Positions 1-7,454 are shown, counted from the first letter of the stretch. The stretch is 17,968 bases of DNA from JAAKFL01 sp964629645 (GCA_964629645.1 CAZVSU010000055.1:1-17968); one strand, 5' to 3'. Program-made: numbers and translations. Notes: generated from the letters alone by a model not told the origin.

Positions 1-428
1 ATCACCCCAAGAGCGAAAAGAGTCGTAAAGACCAGTCCTGTGCTCGCATCCTCTTGCAAGTTCATGACGCGGGTCAAAGCTTGCGTCAAAAACGTCGTCA
101 CAAATCCCATAACAAGCGCCGCGATCAGCATGGCGCGAATGTCGATGCCCCCGCCGAATTCGAAGATACCGTTTTTTGTGAAGAGATAAACGGCCACGAT
201 GCCTAAAAGAATCGTATGGGAAAGAGCATTGGCTAGCATCGTCATGCCGCGCAAAACTAAATAGGAACCGACGAGAGCGCATGATACGGCCGTACACATC
301 AGGACAAGGATTTGCACCTCGTCGGAGGCGAGCTCGGCTAGTGTGATCTGACCCGAGATGAAAGCGGCAAAACGGATAAAAAACGTCACGACGACTTCGT
401 GGAATTGCAGACCAAAGTAAGGATTCAA
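1..428 (-). CDS. ytgD: Metal ABC transporter permease YtgD, N-terminal part (cut by window edge)
   Basis: About 142 residues of an inner-membrane permease of the ABC-3 (Mn/Zn/Fe) family are visible; the rest lies beyond base 1. After a short N-terminus and a first hydrophobic segment come LVGSYLVLRGMTMLANALSH and then an alternation of hydrophobic segments. The R-G-M-x-x-x-x-x-A-L-S-H-T string is the family's conserved early motif. The start chosen is TTG at 428-426. It overlaps the ytgC stop by 4 bases (TTGA), and a strong GAGGAG ribosome binding site lies 5 bases upstream. The protein should pair with YtgC to form the membrane channel energised by YtgB and fed by YtgA. Family and operon context are clear. 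The metal (Fe or Mn) is inferred from chlamydial Ytg. Confidence 0.9.
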   Translation of the reverse strand, partial: MNPYFGLQFHEVVVTFFIRFAAFISGQITLAELASDEVQILVLMCTAVSCALVGSYLVLRGMTMLANALSHTILLGIVAVYLFTKNGIFEFGGGIDIRAMLIAALVMGFVTTFLTQALTRVMNLQEDASTGLVFTTLFALGV

Positions 429-1768
429 AGCCGCTCCTCTTTTGGTATGGGCTGCCTGTGAGGATCGACTTTTGGGTCGTCCAGAAGCTCTGTCAGCCTT
501 TTTTCAAGTTCGGGGGTGAGAATATGCTCCATTTCTTCGGCGCTCCGGTGCACCTTCCCCGCGCTCATACCGAGCTCATCAACAAGATAGACCTCCCAAA
601 GTCTGTGGAGCCGCACGACGCGCGCTGCCCTTAAAAAACCGTCTTGCGTCAAAGAAAACATCCCTTTTCCTGCTGATTTGACCCAGCCGGATCGGGTCAG
701 ATCCCTCATGAGCCATGTAAAGTAATACGAGGCCCCCGATTCGTACTCGGTAATTTCGTCCAGAGTCAAAACCGCCCCCTCCCCCGCTTTCCACATCGTT
801 TTCAGTAAATTCTCTTTTAAGCAGCGGCTCCGAAACCGCCCGGCTCTGATCAGCCTTGCGACAAGCCCCCTGCTTGGAGCAAAAAGAAGAGCGCCAATGC
901 TGAAGCCAGCCGCCACCAACACAATCATCGGCCCCGTCGGCACGCCAATCTTTTCTTCCGGGTAGAGCGACCCCAGCCAAAGGGAAAGTTCCAAGGAAAG
1001 AAAGTTCCCGAGGAATCCGCTCAGCAGACCGAAGCCCCCTGCAAAGGAAAAAATGAGAGACAAACGGTCGGACAACTGCCTCGCTGCAACGGCTGGTGCA
1101 ATCAGCATGGCAGACATCAAAACGACGCCGACAGAACGAATCCCGATCACAACCGCAAGGACGATCAAAAGAAAAACGAGCGCATCAATTGACGAAACCG
1201 GAATTCCGAGGCTTTTGGCATACGTCGGTTCAAGAGTGATCGCTTTGATTTCCTTGTAAAAAAGCGCCACTGTCGCGATCACGACAAGGGATAAAAGCCC
1301 ATAAAGCACAATGTGGCGGTCGGTCATTGTCGCCGCCTGGCCGTAAAGATAGGTTTGCACTTGCCGGTAGAGTGTCGGAGTCGAAAACTGCATCCGGCTG
1401 GCGGCCGCGATCCCTACAGCAAAAAATGATGAAAGAACAAAGCAAAGAGCGGCGTCGCTTTTCACGTTCAGCCGATTTTGAAGAAAGAGGACCATTCCAT
1501 ATCCCAAAGAGGCGCTGGCAAGGGAGCCCGCCAGGATCCCAATTGAAAGAGCAAAAGGTTCATTGCCGGTCAAGAAAAGCGCCGCGAGCGCTCCGAGTGC
1601 GACCCCCGGATAGGTCGCGTGCGAGAGCGACTCGCCAATGAGCGATTCTTTGCGTAAAAGAACAACGACTCCGATCACCCCGGCAGCAAAACACATCAGC
1701 ATCGATCCAATCGTCGGGGCTCTTAATACAGGATCGGTAAAATAAGACACCAAAGAATGTGTGCTCAT
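425..1768 (-). CDS. ytgC: Metal ABC permease fused to a DtxR/MntR-type regulator (YtgC-YtgR)
   Basis: A 447-residue protein with two parts. Residues 1 to about 300 are a multi-pass ABC-3 permease carrying the signature SLSHATYPGVALG near residue 45. Residues from about 317 to 447 are cytoplasmic: a winged-helix region (LTLDEITEYESGASYYF, then a wing ending in FSLTQDGF) followed by a DtxR metal-binding and dimerisation domain, HRLWEVYLVDELG and KVHRSAEEMEHIL. In C. trachomatis the equivalent YtgCR is reported to be cleaved to release the iron-dependent repressor YtgR; the same is likely here. Aligned to DtxR, the ligands H79, E83, H98, E105 and H106 are kept (residues 388, 392, 407, 414, 415), but C102 is glutamate (E411), as in the Mn sensor MntR. 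The ATG start at 1768 overlaps the ytgB stop (ATGA). Confidence 0.93.
   Translation of the reverse strand: MSTHSLVSYFTDPVLRAPTIGSMLMCFAAGVIGVVVLLRKESLIGESLSHATYPGVALGALAALFLTGNEPFALSIGILAGSLASASLGYGMVLFLQNRLNVKSDAALCFVLSSFFAVGIAAASRMQFSTPTLYRQVQTYLYGQAATMTDRHIVLYGLLSLVVIATVALFYKEIKAITLEPTYAKSLGIPVSSIDALVFLLIVLAVVIGIRSVGVVLMSAMLIAPAVAARQLSDRLSLIFSFAGGFGLLSGFLGNFLSLELSLWLGSLYPEEKIGVPTGPMIVLVAAGFSIGALLFAPSRGLVARLIRAGRFRSRCLKENLLKTMWKAGEGAVLTLDEITEYESGASYYFTWLMRDLTRSGWVKSAGKGMFSLTQDGFLRAARVVRLHRLWEVYLVDELGMSAGKVHRSAEEMEHILTPELEKRLTELLDDPKVDPHRQPIPKEERL
434..439 (-). promoter_or_regulatory. Ribosome binding site deciding the TTG start of ytgD
   Basis: GAGGAG on the minus strand ends 5 bases before TTG 428-426, inside the last codons of ytgC. 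It supports the unusual TTG start over any later ATG and implies coupled translation. Confidence 0.7.
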
Positions 1769-2550
1769 AGAGACGTTTTGATTCCAGACGTTTCAAAGCG
1801 GGACAACTTCAAGGCTTCATCTAAGAGCGCATATCCCTTGCCATAGGTCTTTCCCAGATTTTCTTTTGTGAAGACCTCGTCAAGAGGGCCCGCGGCGACC
1901 AGCCGCATATTGAGCAGAATCAACCAGTCGAAAACCGACTCGACAGTATTGAGATCGTGGTGAACGACGAAAACTGTTTTCCCCTCAGATTTAAACCCTT
2001 TCAAAAGCTGGATCAGCAGTTGTTCTGTTCCGTGGTCTATGCCGCTGAACGGCTCGTCCATGAAATAGAGCTCCGCTTCTTGCAAAAGGGCTCTTGCGAT
2101 GAAGACCCTCTGCTGCTGACCGCCGGATAGCTGGCTGATCTGCCGATCTGCAAGTGCTGAAATACCGACTAGGTCCAAGACGTGGGCTGCCGCAGCGCGG
2201 TCGGCTTTTTTGGGACGGCGAAAAAGTCCAAGCCGCCCGTACCGCCCCATGAGCACAAGCTCAATGACCGTGATCGGGAAATCCCAGTCCACTGACGTTC
2301 GTTGCGGGATATACGCGACTTTTTGGCGCACCTTTTCAAGCGGCTCGTTAAAAAAAAGGGCTTTTCCCGACATAGGAGGAACCAAGCCGAGGGCCGCTTT
2401 GATAAGGGTGCTCTTTCCGGCGCCATTGGGCCCGATGATGCCGATGAGATGTCCTACCGGCGTGTCAAATGAAATATCCCAAAGCGCCGGGGTTTTGTCG
2501 TAGTTGACGGAAAGCTGCTTCACAGAAAGAGCGCTGCTATCCAAAATCAC
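1765..2550 (-). CDS. ytgB: Metal ABC transporter ATP-binding protein YtgB
   Basis: A 261-residue ABC ATPase that powers metal import through the YtgC/YtgD permeases. All cassette motifs are present in order: Walker A GPNGAGKST (about residues 40-48), Q-loop in YIPQRTSVDWDFP, signature LSGGQQQR, Walker B LYFMDEPFSG and the switch histidine in FVVHHDL. The D-W-D-F-P stretch after the Q-loop is typical of Mn/Zn/Fe importers such as MntB, SitB and ZnuC relatives. The start is GTG at 2550-2548, overlapping the ytgA TGA by 4 bases (GTGA) with a G-rich stretch just upstream. The reading frame is intact and of normal family length. Confidence 0.95.
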   Translation of the reverse strand: MILDSSALSVKQLSVNYDKTPALWDISFDTPVGHLIGIIGPNGAGKSTLIKAALGLVPPMSGKALFFNEPLEKVRQKVAYIPQRTSVDWDFPITVIELVLMGRYGRLGLFRRPKKADRAAAAHVLDLVGISALADRQISQLSGGQQQRVFIARALLQEAELYFMDEPFSGIDHGTEQLLIQLLKGFKSEGKTVFVVHHDLNTVESVFDWLILLNMRLVAAGPLDEVFTKENLGKTYGKGYALLDEALKLSRFETSGIKTSL

Positions 2551-3536
2551 CGCCCCCCGTTAATGGACTCTTTGATCGCTTTTGCATTGTGCCGCAACAT
2601 GCCTTGATACGTCCCCTCTGGCGTGCCCCCTTTCCCCATAGCATCGCCGTAGAGAGGTACGTCGGCGATCATAAGCGACAGCCCTTTTTCGTTGCCGGCA
2701 GAGACCACCTTTCGAATCGAGTCTTGACTGACGTTCGATTCGGGAAAAAGGACGTTGATCTGATACTTTTCGAGGTGGTCGATGATTGATTGAATATCGG
2801 ACACGCTCAGCTGGCTCTCGGGAGCCAACCCTTCGGGCGCTTCAAATCGGGACTGCCACTCCTTGGATTGTTTTTCGCTTTCGGTGGCAAGATAGGCCTT
2901 GGCAAAATAGTTGAAAGCGTCGTGACTTGTGACCAGATAGCGCTTGTCATCGGGAATTTCACTGAGGATGGCACGGATTTCTTCGTGAGTCTGCATCAGT
3001 TCTTCGTAGAGTTTCCGGCCGTTTTGTTCAAACACCTCCTGATGCTCGGGCGCCGCTTGGCTCAATGTTTCCACAACCGGTGCGATAATTTTCGACCAAA
3101 GCGACATATCCATCCAAATATGGGGATCGATTTGTCCTTGAACGATCAGCACTTTGTCAGGGTAAGCCTCATAAACTTTGTTGCCGACGCCAACAGCTTT
3201 AGGACTTTTGGCAAGGTGCATTTTGAGAGAGGGGCCGTGTTCCAAACCGAGCCCATTGAAGAAAATCACATCTGCATAAGAGAGCTTTTCATCGTCTCCT
3301 TTGACAAGCTGATAGGTATGGGGATCGAGCTCTCCGCATATGAGGACAAGACTGTCGACCGCATCGCCGCCCACCCTCTCCACGATATCGTGAATCATGG
3401 CGGTTGTGCTTAAGACCTTGAGCTTGCCGTTTTGAGTCATCCACTCGGATTGAGGGGTGCCTTGCGTGCAGCGGCTTTGACAACTGCAAAGACCTCCCAG
3501 TAACAAAAGGCAAATGATCAACTTAATAGGGTGCAT
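2547..3536 (-). CDS. ytgA: Metal-binding periplasmic (lipo)protein YtgA
   Basis: A 329-residue cluster A-I (ZnuA/TroA/PsaA-like) substrate-binding protein. The N-terminus MHPIKLIICLLLLGGLCSC is a signal peptide with a lipobox-like L-C-S-C, making Cys19 the likely lipid anchor. Candidate metal ligands are His73 (DPHTYQL), His139 (DPHIWMD), His205 (TSHDAF) and Asp298 (PLYGDAMG), with Glu266 in LFPES nearby. This fits the H-H-H-D site reported for chlamydial YtgA. It should capture Fe or Mn in the periplasm and deliver it to YtgC/D. It is the first gene of the ytg operon, with 89 bases to the upstream mrp stop. No good Shine-Dalgarno precedes the ATG at 3536, but the signal peptide fixes the start. 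A promoter probably lies in 3537-3625; I see only a weak TATTAT at 3549-3554. Confidence 0.94.
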   Translation of the reverse strand: MHPIKLIICLLLLGGLCSCQSRCTQGTPQSEWMTQNGKLKVLSTTAMIHDIVERVGGDAVDSLVLICGELDPHTYQLVKGDDEKLSYADVIFFNGLGLEHGPSLKMHLAKSPKAVGVGNKVYEAYPDKVLIVQGQIDPHIWMDMSLWSKIIAPVVETLSQAAPEHQEVFEQNGRKLYEELMQTHEEIRAILSEIPDDKRYLVTSHDAFNYFAKAYLATESEKQSKEWQSRFEAPEGLAPESQLSVSDIQSIIDHLEKYQINVLFPESNVSQDSIRKVVSAGNEKGLSLMIADVPLYGDAMGKGGTPEGTYQGMLRHNAKAIKESINGGR

Positions 3537-3625
3537 ATGTTGTGTTCAATAATAAGATAATGAGCAATTAAGTAAAATGGTTTGGTTCAAAAACAAAGCC
3601 AAAATGACAGGGCGGCAAGGACGAA

Positions 3626-4708
3626 TCAATCGTAATGACCGGCCAACAAAGCGTCAAAAGTGTAAATGCCGTTCGAGCAGCCGGAAGTAAAGTGTATTTT
3701 GAGTCCGTAATGCCCGACCCGGTCGACCCGCGTCGCTTTGACCTCGTTGTCAACGCGATCCGGGTCGATCAGGGGCATTCCCGTCTCTTCATCAAGACAC
3801 CCCGCACAGGGGCATTTTTTTTGCAGTTGACTGAGTCGAAACACTTTACTCTCCCCTTCCGGACTTTTTAAAGCGAATGTGTGGGGATCTACCTGATGAA
3901 ATCCGTAACCGATTCCCCCCTCCGATGGCGAGACAGACTCCAAAATTTGAGTGAGACACCGCTCAAATGCGTGGTGAATGTCATCAATCTTTTCTTCGAA
4001 AAGGGAAACGCCGCGATCACCACATTGGGAAATGGCCGGATGGATGGGGATCTCTCCTAGGAAAGGCACGCCGCTTTCGTCAGCCAGCTTTTGGCCGCCT
4101 CCCTCCCCAAAAAGGCGCACTTTATTTTCGCCCTGTTGGTAGTAGCTCATATTCTCGATGACGCCCAAAACCGGAACGCCCACTTGCGCAAACATATGGA
4201 TCGCTTTTTGAACGTCAAGGGTCGCCAGCTGTTGAGGCGTCGTCACCATGACGGCTCCGCTTAACTTAGCCTCTTGGGCTAACGTCAGCTGAATATCGCC
4301 TGTTCCGGGGGGAAAGTCGATGATAAGGATGTCCAAGTCGCCCCAGTCGACTTGGTGAAGGAATTGTTTGATGATGCCATTGGCAATGGGCGCCCTCACC
4401 ACCGCGGCATTTTCATCTTGCCGAAAATAAGCCATCGATAGTGTCTGAATGGCGCCCGACCTTGCCGGAATGATGATCTCCCCTTTTCTCATCGGCATCT
4501 GCTCTTCGGGGATGAGCCGTCGAATAGAGGGGCCGTAAATATCTGCATCGAGCAGACCCGTTTTGATCCCCCTTTTTTCGGAGGCGCGAGCAAGGGTTGC
4601 GGCAACAGTGGATTTTCCGACTCCCCCTTTACCGGCAGCGACGCCAATAATTGTTTTGATACGGTCTAAAGGGGCGGAATTATTTTCTCGAAACATTTCA
4701 AGCGGCAT
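3626..4708 (-). CDS. mrp: Mrp/ApbC-type P-loop ATPase with C-terminal DUF971 domain
   Basis: A probable iron-sulfur cluster carrier or assembly ATPase of the Mrp/NBP35 family acting in the cytoplasm. Visible motifs are the deviant Walker A GKGGVGKS near the N-terminus, DADIYGPSIRR, the switch/Walker B region IIDFPPGTGD, and VIENMSYY. The CxxC that normally follows ENMSY and holds the bridging cluster is absent. The last 90 or so residues form a DUF971-like domain with CPCAGC (C305, C307 and C310 counted from the TTG start at 4726) and a later Cys in HFTSGCSNGIYTFD. There is no N-terminal DUF59. The P-loop plus DUF971 order recalls plant HCF101. The start is uncertain: TTG 4726, ATG 4708 and ATG 4696 are in frame and none has a strong ribosome binding site; ATG 4708 is chosen arbitrarily. 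It runs with ytgABCD. Confidence 0.88.
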   Translation of the reverse strand: MPLEMFRENNSAPLDRIKTIIGVAAGKGGVGKSTVAATLARASEKRGIKTGLLDADIYGPSIRRLIPEEQMPMRKGEIIIPARSGAIQTLSMAYFRQDENAAVVRAPIANGIIKQFLHQVDWGDLDILIIDFPPGTGDIQLTLAQEAKLSGAVMVTTPQQLATLDVQKAIHMFAQVGVPVLGVIENMSYYQQGENKVRLFGEGGGQKLADESGVPFLGEIPIHPAISQCGDRGVSLFEEKIDDIHHAFERCLTQILESVSPSEGGIGYGFHQVDPHTFALKSPEGESKVFRLSQLQKKCPCAGCLDEETGMPLIDPDRVDNEVKATRVDRVGHYGLKIHFTSGCSNGIYTFDALLAGHYD

Positions 4709-4726
4709 ACAAACGTTATGACCCAA

Positions 4727-5013
4727 TACTTGTTTTTGTTCAAGTATCTTGTAGGGGGACAGCTAGAAAAAGGTTAATTTTATGTTGCGTGAAAAAGTGT
4801 ACTATTTTAAATTACAAGTTAATTAACAAAAAAAGGCCGCCGAACGGGCCTTGTGCAAGTATCGATTTTATCTAAAATTTGTGAGGCAAAAGGCTTTCGA
4901 CCGATACTTGTTCTGTGGTTTTCGTTAGGGAACTTTTTTTGACCCTCTAGAACAATGGACAAGAAAAGTTCAAAAAATTTAAGAATCAGCATTAAGAAAA
5001 AAGGAAGGATTCA
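4727..5013. promoter_or_regulatory. Divergent intergenic region with paired CAAGTAT/ATACTTG repeats
   Basis: This region separates mrp (minus) from the unknown gene at 5014 (plus). It holds ATACTTG at 4726-4732 and CAAGTAT at 4741-4747 (7-bp arms, 8-base loop). It also holds CAAGTATCG at 4856-4864 and CGATACTTG at 4902-4910 (perfect 9-bp arms, 37 bases apart). A possible plus-strand promoter, TTGTGC (4851-4856), 16 bases, TAAAAT (4873-4878), would have one repeat inside its spacer and one just after its start. In a minus-strand RNA the four copies could form alternative stems next to the hairpin at 4828-4852 and the mrp start. Operator or RNA leader are both possible; the function is inference. 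Confidence 0.4.
4828..4852 (-). terminator. Terminator-like hairpin facing mrp (attenuator or sRNA end)
   Basis: Read on the minus strand: AAGGCC, 8-base loop, GGCCTT, continuing into a run of seven T. The stem is only 6 bp, but the T-tract is good. It lies about 100 bases before the mrp start with no gene upstream on that strand, so it would act as a leader attenuator or as the end of a short RNA. Confidence 0.45.
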
Positions 5014-5526
5014 ATGACTAGTGACAGCAAAACAGGTGTCGACATTAAAGAAATTATCAACCAAGCCCTCAAAAAAATTAACGGCCACAAAGAAAATGAG
5101 CTGTGCCGCTATCTTCCCATGGAAACCGGCGGCTATATGCACCATTTTACCTTCCGAAAAATGAAAGGGGAATCTCCGGAAGAGCTCGCTGCATTGATCA
5201 CAACCCATGTCCTGAATGTCGAGAGGCCTAAAACCGTAACTCCCAAGCCGAGAGCCCCTAGAGGATCGCGAAAAAGACGGGATCAACTCCACTTCACCAA
5301 ACACGACATCGAAAGAATTCTTCATATGGCCCGCCTTGCCGGCGACAAAGAAATGGTGCGTAAATTGACACGCAAAGATTTCAAACAAATCCGAAGAGAG
5401 TTGATCAATTCAATCAAAAATAACAGAATCGAGCCCGATCTGTGGAATGCTTACGTCGAAGCTGTCACCAATCAAAACGCTTCCCTAGAGGCGATCGCGA
5501 GCGGACAGACACTCTCATCAAACTAA
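5014..5526 (+). CDS. Small basic protein of unknown function next to the nucleotide transporter
   Basis: A 170-residue soluble protein I do not recognise by domain. It has no signal peptide or membrane segment. The N-terminal 70 residues are mixed and resemble a small folded domain (CRYLPMETGGYMHHFTFRKM). A proline- and arginine-rich linker at about residues 75-90 (KPRAPRGSRKRRDQ) follows, then a strongly basic helical region (FTKHDIERILHMARLAGDKE and on to about residue 150). The composition suggests nucleic-acid binding, which is only inference. Its place between npt1 and the ytg genes matches, from memory, the unnamed gene CT066 between npt1 (CT065) and ytgA (CT067) in C. trachomatis. The start is well supported by AAGGAAGGA ending 4 bases before the ATG. 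It is followed by its own terminator, so it is probably monocistronic. Confidence 0.85.
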   Translation: MTSDSKTGVDIKEIINQALKKINGHKENELCRYLPMETGGYMHHFTFRKMKGESPEELAALITTHVLNVERPKTVTPKPRAPRGSRKRRDQLHFTKHDIERILHMARLAGDKEMVRKLTRKDFKQIRRELINSIKNNRIEPDLWNAYVEAVTNQNASLEAIASGQTLSSN

Positions 5527-5554
5527 CCGGCCCTCCCTAAAATTAAGATTTGAT

Positions 5555-5580
5555 AAGGCGGCCCTTGTGCCGCCTTTTTT
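5555..5580 (+). terminator. Rho-independent terminator after the 170-aa gene
   Basis: A perfect 8-bp stem, AAGGCGGC / GCCGCCTT, with loop CCTTGT, runs into six T. It starts 29 bases after the stop codon. Confidence 0.9.
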
Positions 5581-5647
5581 CATTTTATCGAAATCAAATA
5601 CCTGTTAATATTTAGGTTTCGTCGGTGATTTTTGCCCTTAATTCTGC

Positions 5648-5676
5648 TTGCTTTTAATTACAAAAAAGTTTATAAT
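5648..5676 (+). promoter_or_regulatory. Sigma-70-type promoter of npt1
   Basis: TTGCTT at 5648-5653, a 17-base spacer and a consensus TATAAT at 5671-5676. Transcription should start near 5683, giving a leader of about 85 bases before the npt1 ATG. Confidence 0.75.
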
Positions 5677-5767
5677 GTGGGCACATCTTAACAATTAACA
5701 AACAAAGTGCTTTTTCAGTCGCCCTTAATGACTGTCAAAGCCGAAAAAACCACAAAGGAACATAAAT

Positions 5768-7321
5768 ATGTCGCAAGAAACCGCAGAATTTGGAAAGTGG
5801 CGTGCTTTTTTCTGGCCGATTCATGGGTACGAGCTTAAAAAAGTGCTCCCCATGTTTTTCATGCTCTTTCTGATTGTGTTCAACTACACGATCTTAAGAG
5901 ACACGAAAGACACATTGGTCGTCAACGAAGCAGGAGCTGCTGCCATCCCCTTCTTGAAATTATGGGGAGTCGTACCGGGAGCCATCATCTTCATGCTGAT
6001 CTACTCGAAATTGAGTAATATCCTCAGCAAGCCTGGACTTTTTTACGCCGCAATCACCCCTTTTGTGATTTTCTTCGCTCTTTTTGGAGCTGTGATCTAT
6101 CCTTACAAGGAAGCTCTTGAGCCCGTCGCTTTTGCCGACGCGATGAGAAATTATTTCAATTGGGAAGGATTGAACCATTTCATCAACTGCATCCAACACT
6201 GGCCCGCATCCGTTTTCTACGTGATGTCGGAGCTTTGGGGCAGCGCGTGCGTTTCCCTCCTTTTCTGGGGATTTGCCAACGACATCACAAAAGTGAGCGA
6301 GTCGAAGCGATTCTACTCGGTCTTTTTGATTGGCGCCAACATTGCCCTTCTCTTCTCGGGCCCTGTCATCATTATCGCATCTAAATTCACCAAGTCTGTC
6401 GCAGAAGGCGTCGACTCCTACATCGTCGCCAACTACTGGTTGATGAGCATGGTCGTCCTCGCAGGCGCTGTGATCATGTACCTCTACAACTACATGCAGA
6501 CAAAGGTCTTAACCGACCCTCGCTTTATGGCAAAAGAAGGGGAAAAGAAAAAGAAGAAGAGCAAGCCGAAAATGGGTATGCTCGAAAGCTTTACCTACCT
6601 CGCAAAGTCGCCTTATATGCTCTGCTTGGCAACTCTTGTGATGGCCTACGGAATCTCGATCAACGTTGTCGAATTGACCTGGAAGGCGCAGCTTAAGATT
6701 CAGTACCCGATCAAAAACGACTATCAAGCATTTATGGGCGCTTTCTCAACAATAACGGGATTCGTCACAATCTTCATGCTGATGTTTGTGAGCGGTAACT
6801 TGATCCGAAAGAAAGGATGGGGCTTTGCCGCTCTCGTGACGCCTATCGTCTTATTGGCGACCGGCATCGCTTTCTTCAGCTTCATTATCTTCAGAGATAA
6901 TTTGGCCGGTGCGATCGCCCACATGGGAACCAACCCTGTCTTCTTGGCTGTGATGATTGGCGCCGTCCAAAACATTATGAGCAAGTCGTCAAAGTACTCT
7001 CTTTTCGACCCGACCAAGGAAATGGCCTATATTCCTCTCGACGAGGAGCAGAAGGTTAAAGGTAAAGCGGCGATCGACGTCGTGGGTGCCCGTCTCGGCA
7101 AGTCAGGAGGGGCTTTCGTACAGATGATGCTCATCCTGATGCTGGGGAATATGAACTCGGTCTTTACTTACTCCGTAGCAGCGACCTTCATCTTGGTCAT
7201 CGCGGCATGGGTTGCAGCGACACTCTCTCTCAATCGAAGATTTGTCGACCTCACCTCTCAAAAAGAGGAAGAGAAAGCGATCGATCCAACTGGAGAGCCT
7301 ACTTTGGCGCCGGCGAAGTAA
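5768..7321 (+). CDS. npt1: ATP/ADP translocase (NTT family nucleotide transporter)
   Basis: A 517-residue inner-membrane protein with about 11-12 hydrophobic segments. It belongs to the nucleotide transporter family of chlamydiae, rickettsiae and plastids, which exchanges bacterial ADP for host ATP. Landmarks are NYTILRDTKDTLVVNEAGA (residues about 38-56), a lysine-rich cytoplasmic loop near residue 260 (KEGEKKKKKSKPK), and the conserved C-terminal signatures FDPTKEMAYIPLD and DVVGARLGKSGGAF. Length matches energy-parasitism type members. AAGGAA ends 7 bases before the ATG. Best match by position is Npt1 (neighbour of the ytg genes in Chlamydia). Paralogues in this group transport other nucleotides, so ATP/ADP exchange specifically is inference. 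It is a single-gene unit bounded by a promoter and a strong terminator. Confidence 0.95.
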   Translation: MSQETAEFGKWRAFFWPIHGYELKKVLPMFFMLFLIVFNYTILRDTKDTLVVNEAGAAAIPFLKLWGVVPGAIIFMLIYSKLSNILSKPGLFYAAITPFVIFFALFGAVIYPYKEALEPVAFADAMRNYFNWEGLNHFINCIQHWPASVFYVMSELWGSACVSLLFWGFANDITKVSESKRFYSVFLIGANIALLFSGPVIIIASKFTKSVAEGVDSYIVANYWLMSMVVLAGAVIMYLYNYMQTKVLTDPRFMAKEGEKKKKKSKPKMGMLESFTYLAKSPYMLCLATLVMAYGISINVVELTWKAQLKIQYPIKNDYQAFMGAFSTITGFVTIFMLMFVSGNLIRKKGWGFAALVTPIVLLATGIAFFSFIIFRDNLAGAIAHMGTNPVFLAVMIGAVQNIMSKSSKYSLFDPTKEMAYIPLDEEQKVKGKAAIDVVGARLGKSGGAFVQMMLILMLGNMNSVFTYSVAATFILVIAAWVAATLSLNRRFVDLTSQKEEEKAIDPTGEPTLAPAK

Positions 7322-7347
7322 AAAAAAGACTTCTTTTCTAGAAGAAG

Positions 7348-7379
7348 AAAACGGCAGCGGATCCGCTGCCGTTTTTTTA
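7348..7379 (+). terminator. Strong rho-independent terminator after npt1
   Basis: A perfect palindrome (7348-7375) built from AAAACGGCAGCGGA and its complement, with a T-tract at 7372-7378. It may work on both strands because of the A-run on its left. Confidence 0.93.
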
Positions 7380-7381
7380 TG

Positions 7382-7411
7382 TCGACAAACCCCCTCCTTG
7401 TCTGCTAATAT
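7382..7411 (+). promoter_or_regulatory. Candidate promoter of secDF
   Basis: TCGACA (7382-7387), an 18-base spacer and TAATAT (7406-7411), placed between the npt1 terminator and the secDF start. Matches are 5 of 6 at -35 and 4 of 6 at -10. Confidence 0.4.
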
Positions 7412-7454
7412 TTTCTATTATTTACACATACATTAAACAGGGAACTTTAGATCT

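Noticed and set aside
2790..3413. A 207-residue open frame on the plus strand opposite ytgA
   Set aside because: It is antisense to a clearly conserved gene with all ligand motifs, and shows no recognisable motif or start signal.
4931..4970. TTGACC as a -35 for the gene at 5014
   Set aside because: At 16-18 bases downstream there is only A-rich sequence without a TATAAT-like hexamer.
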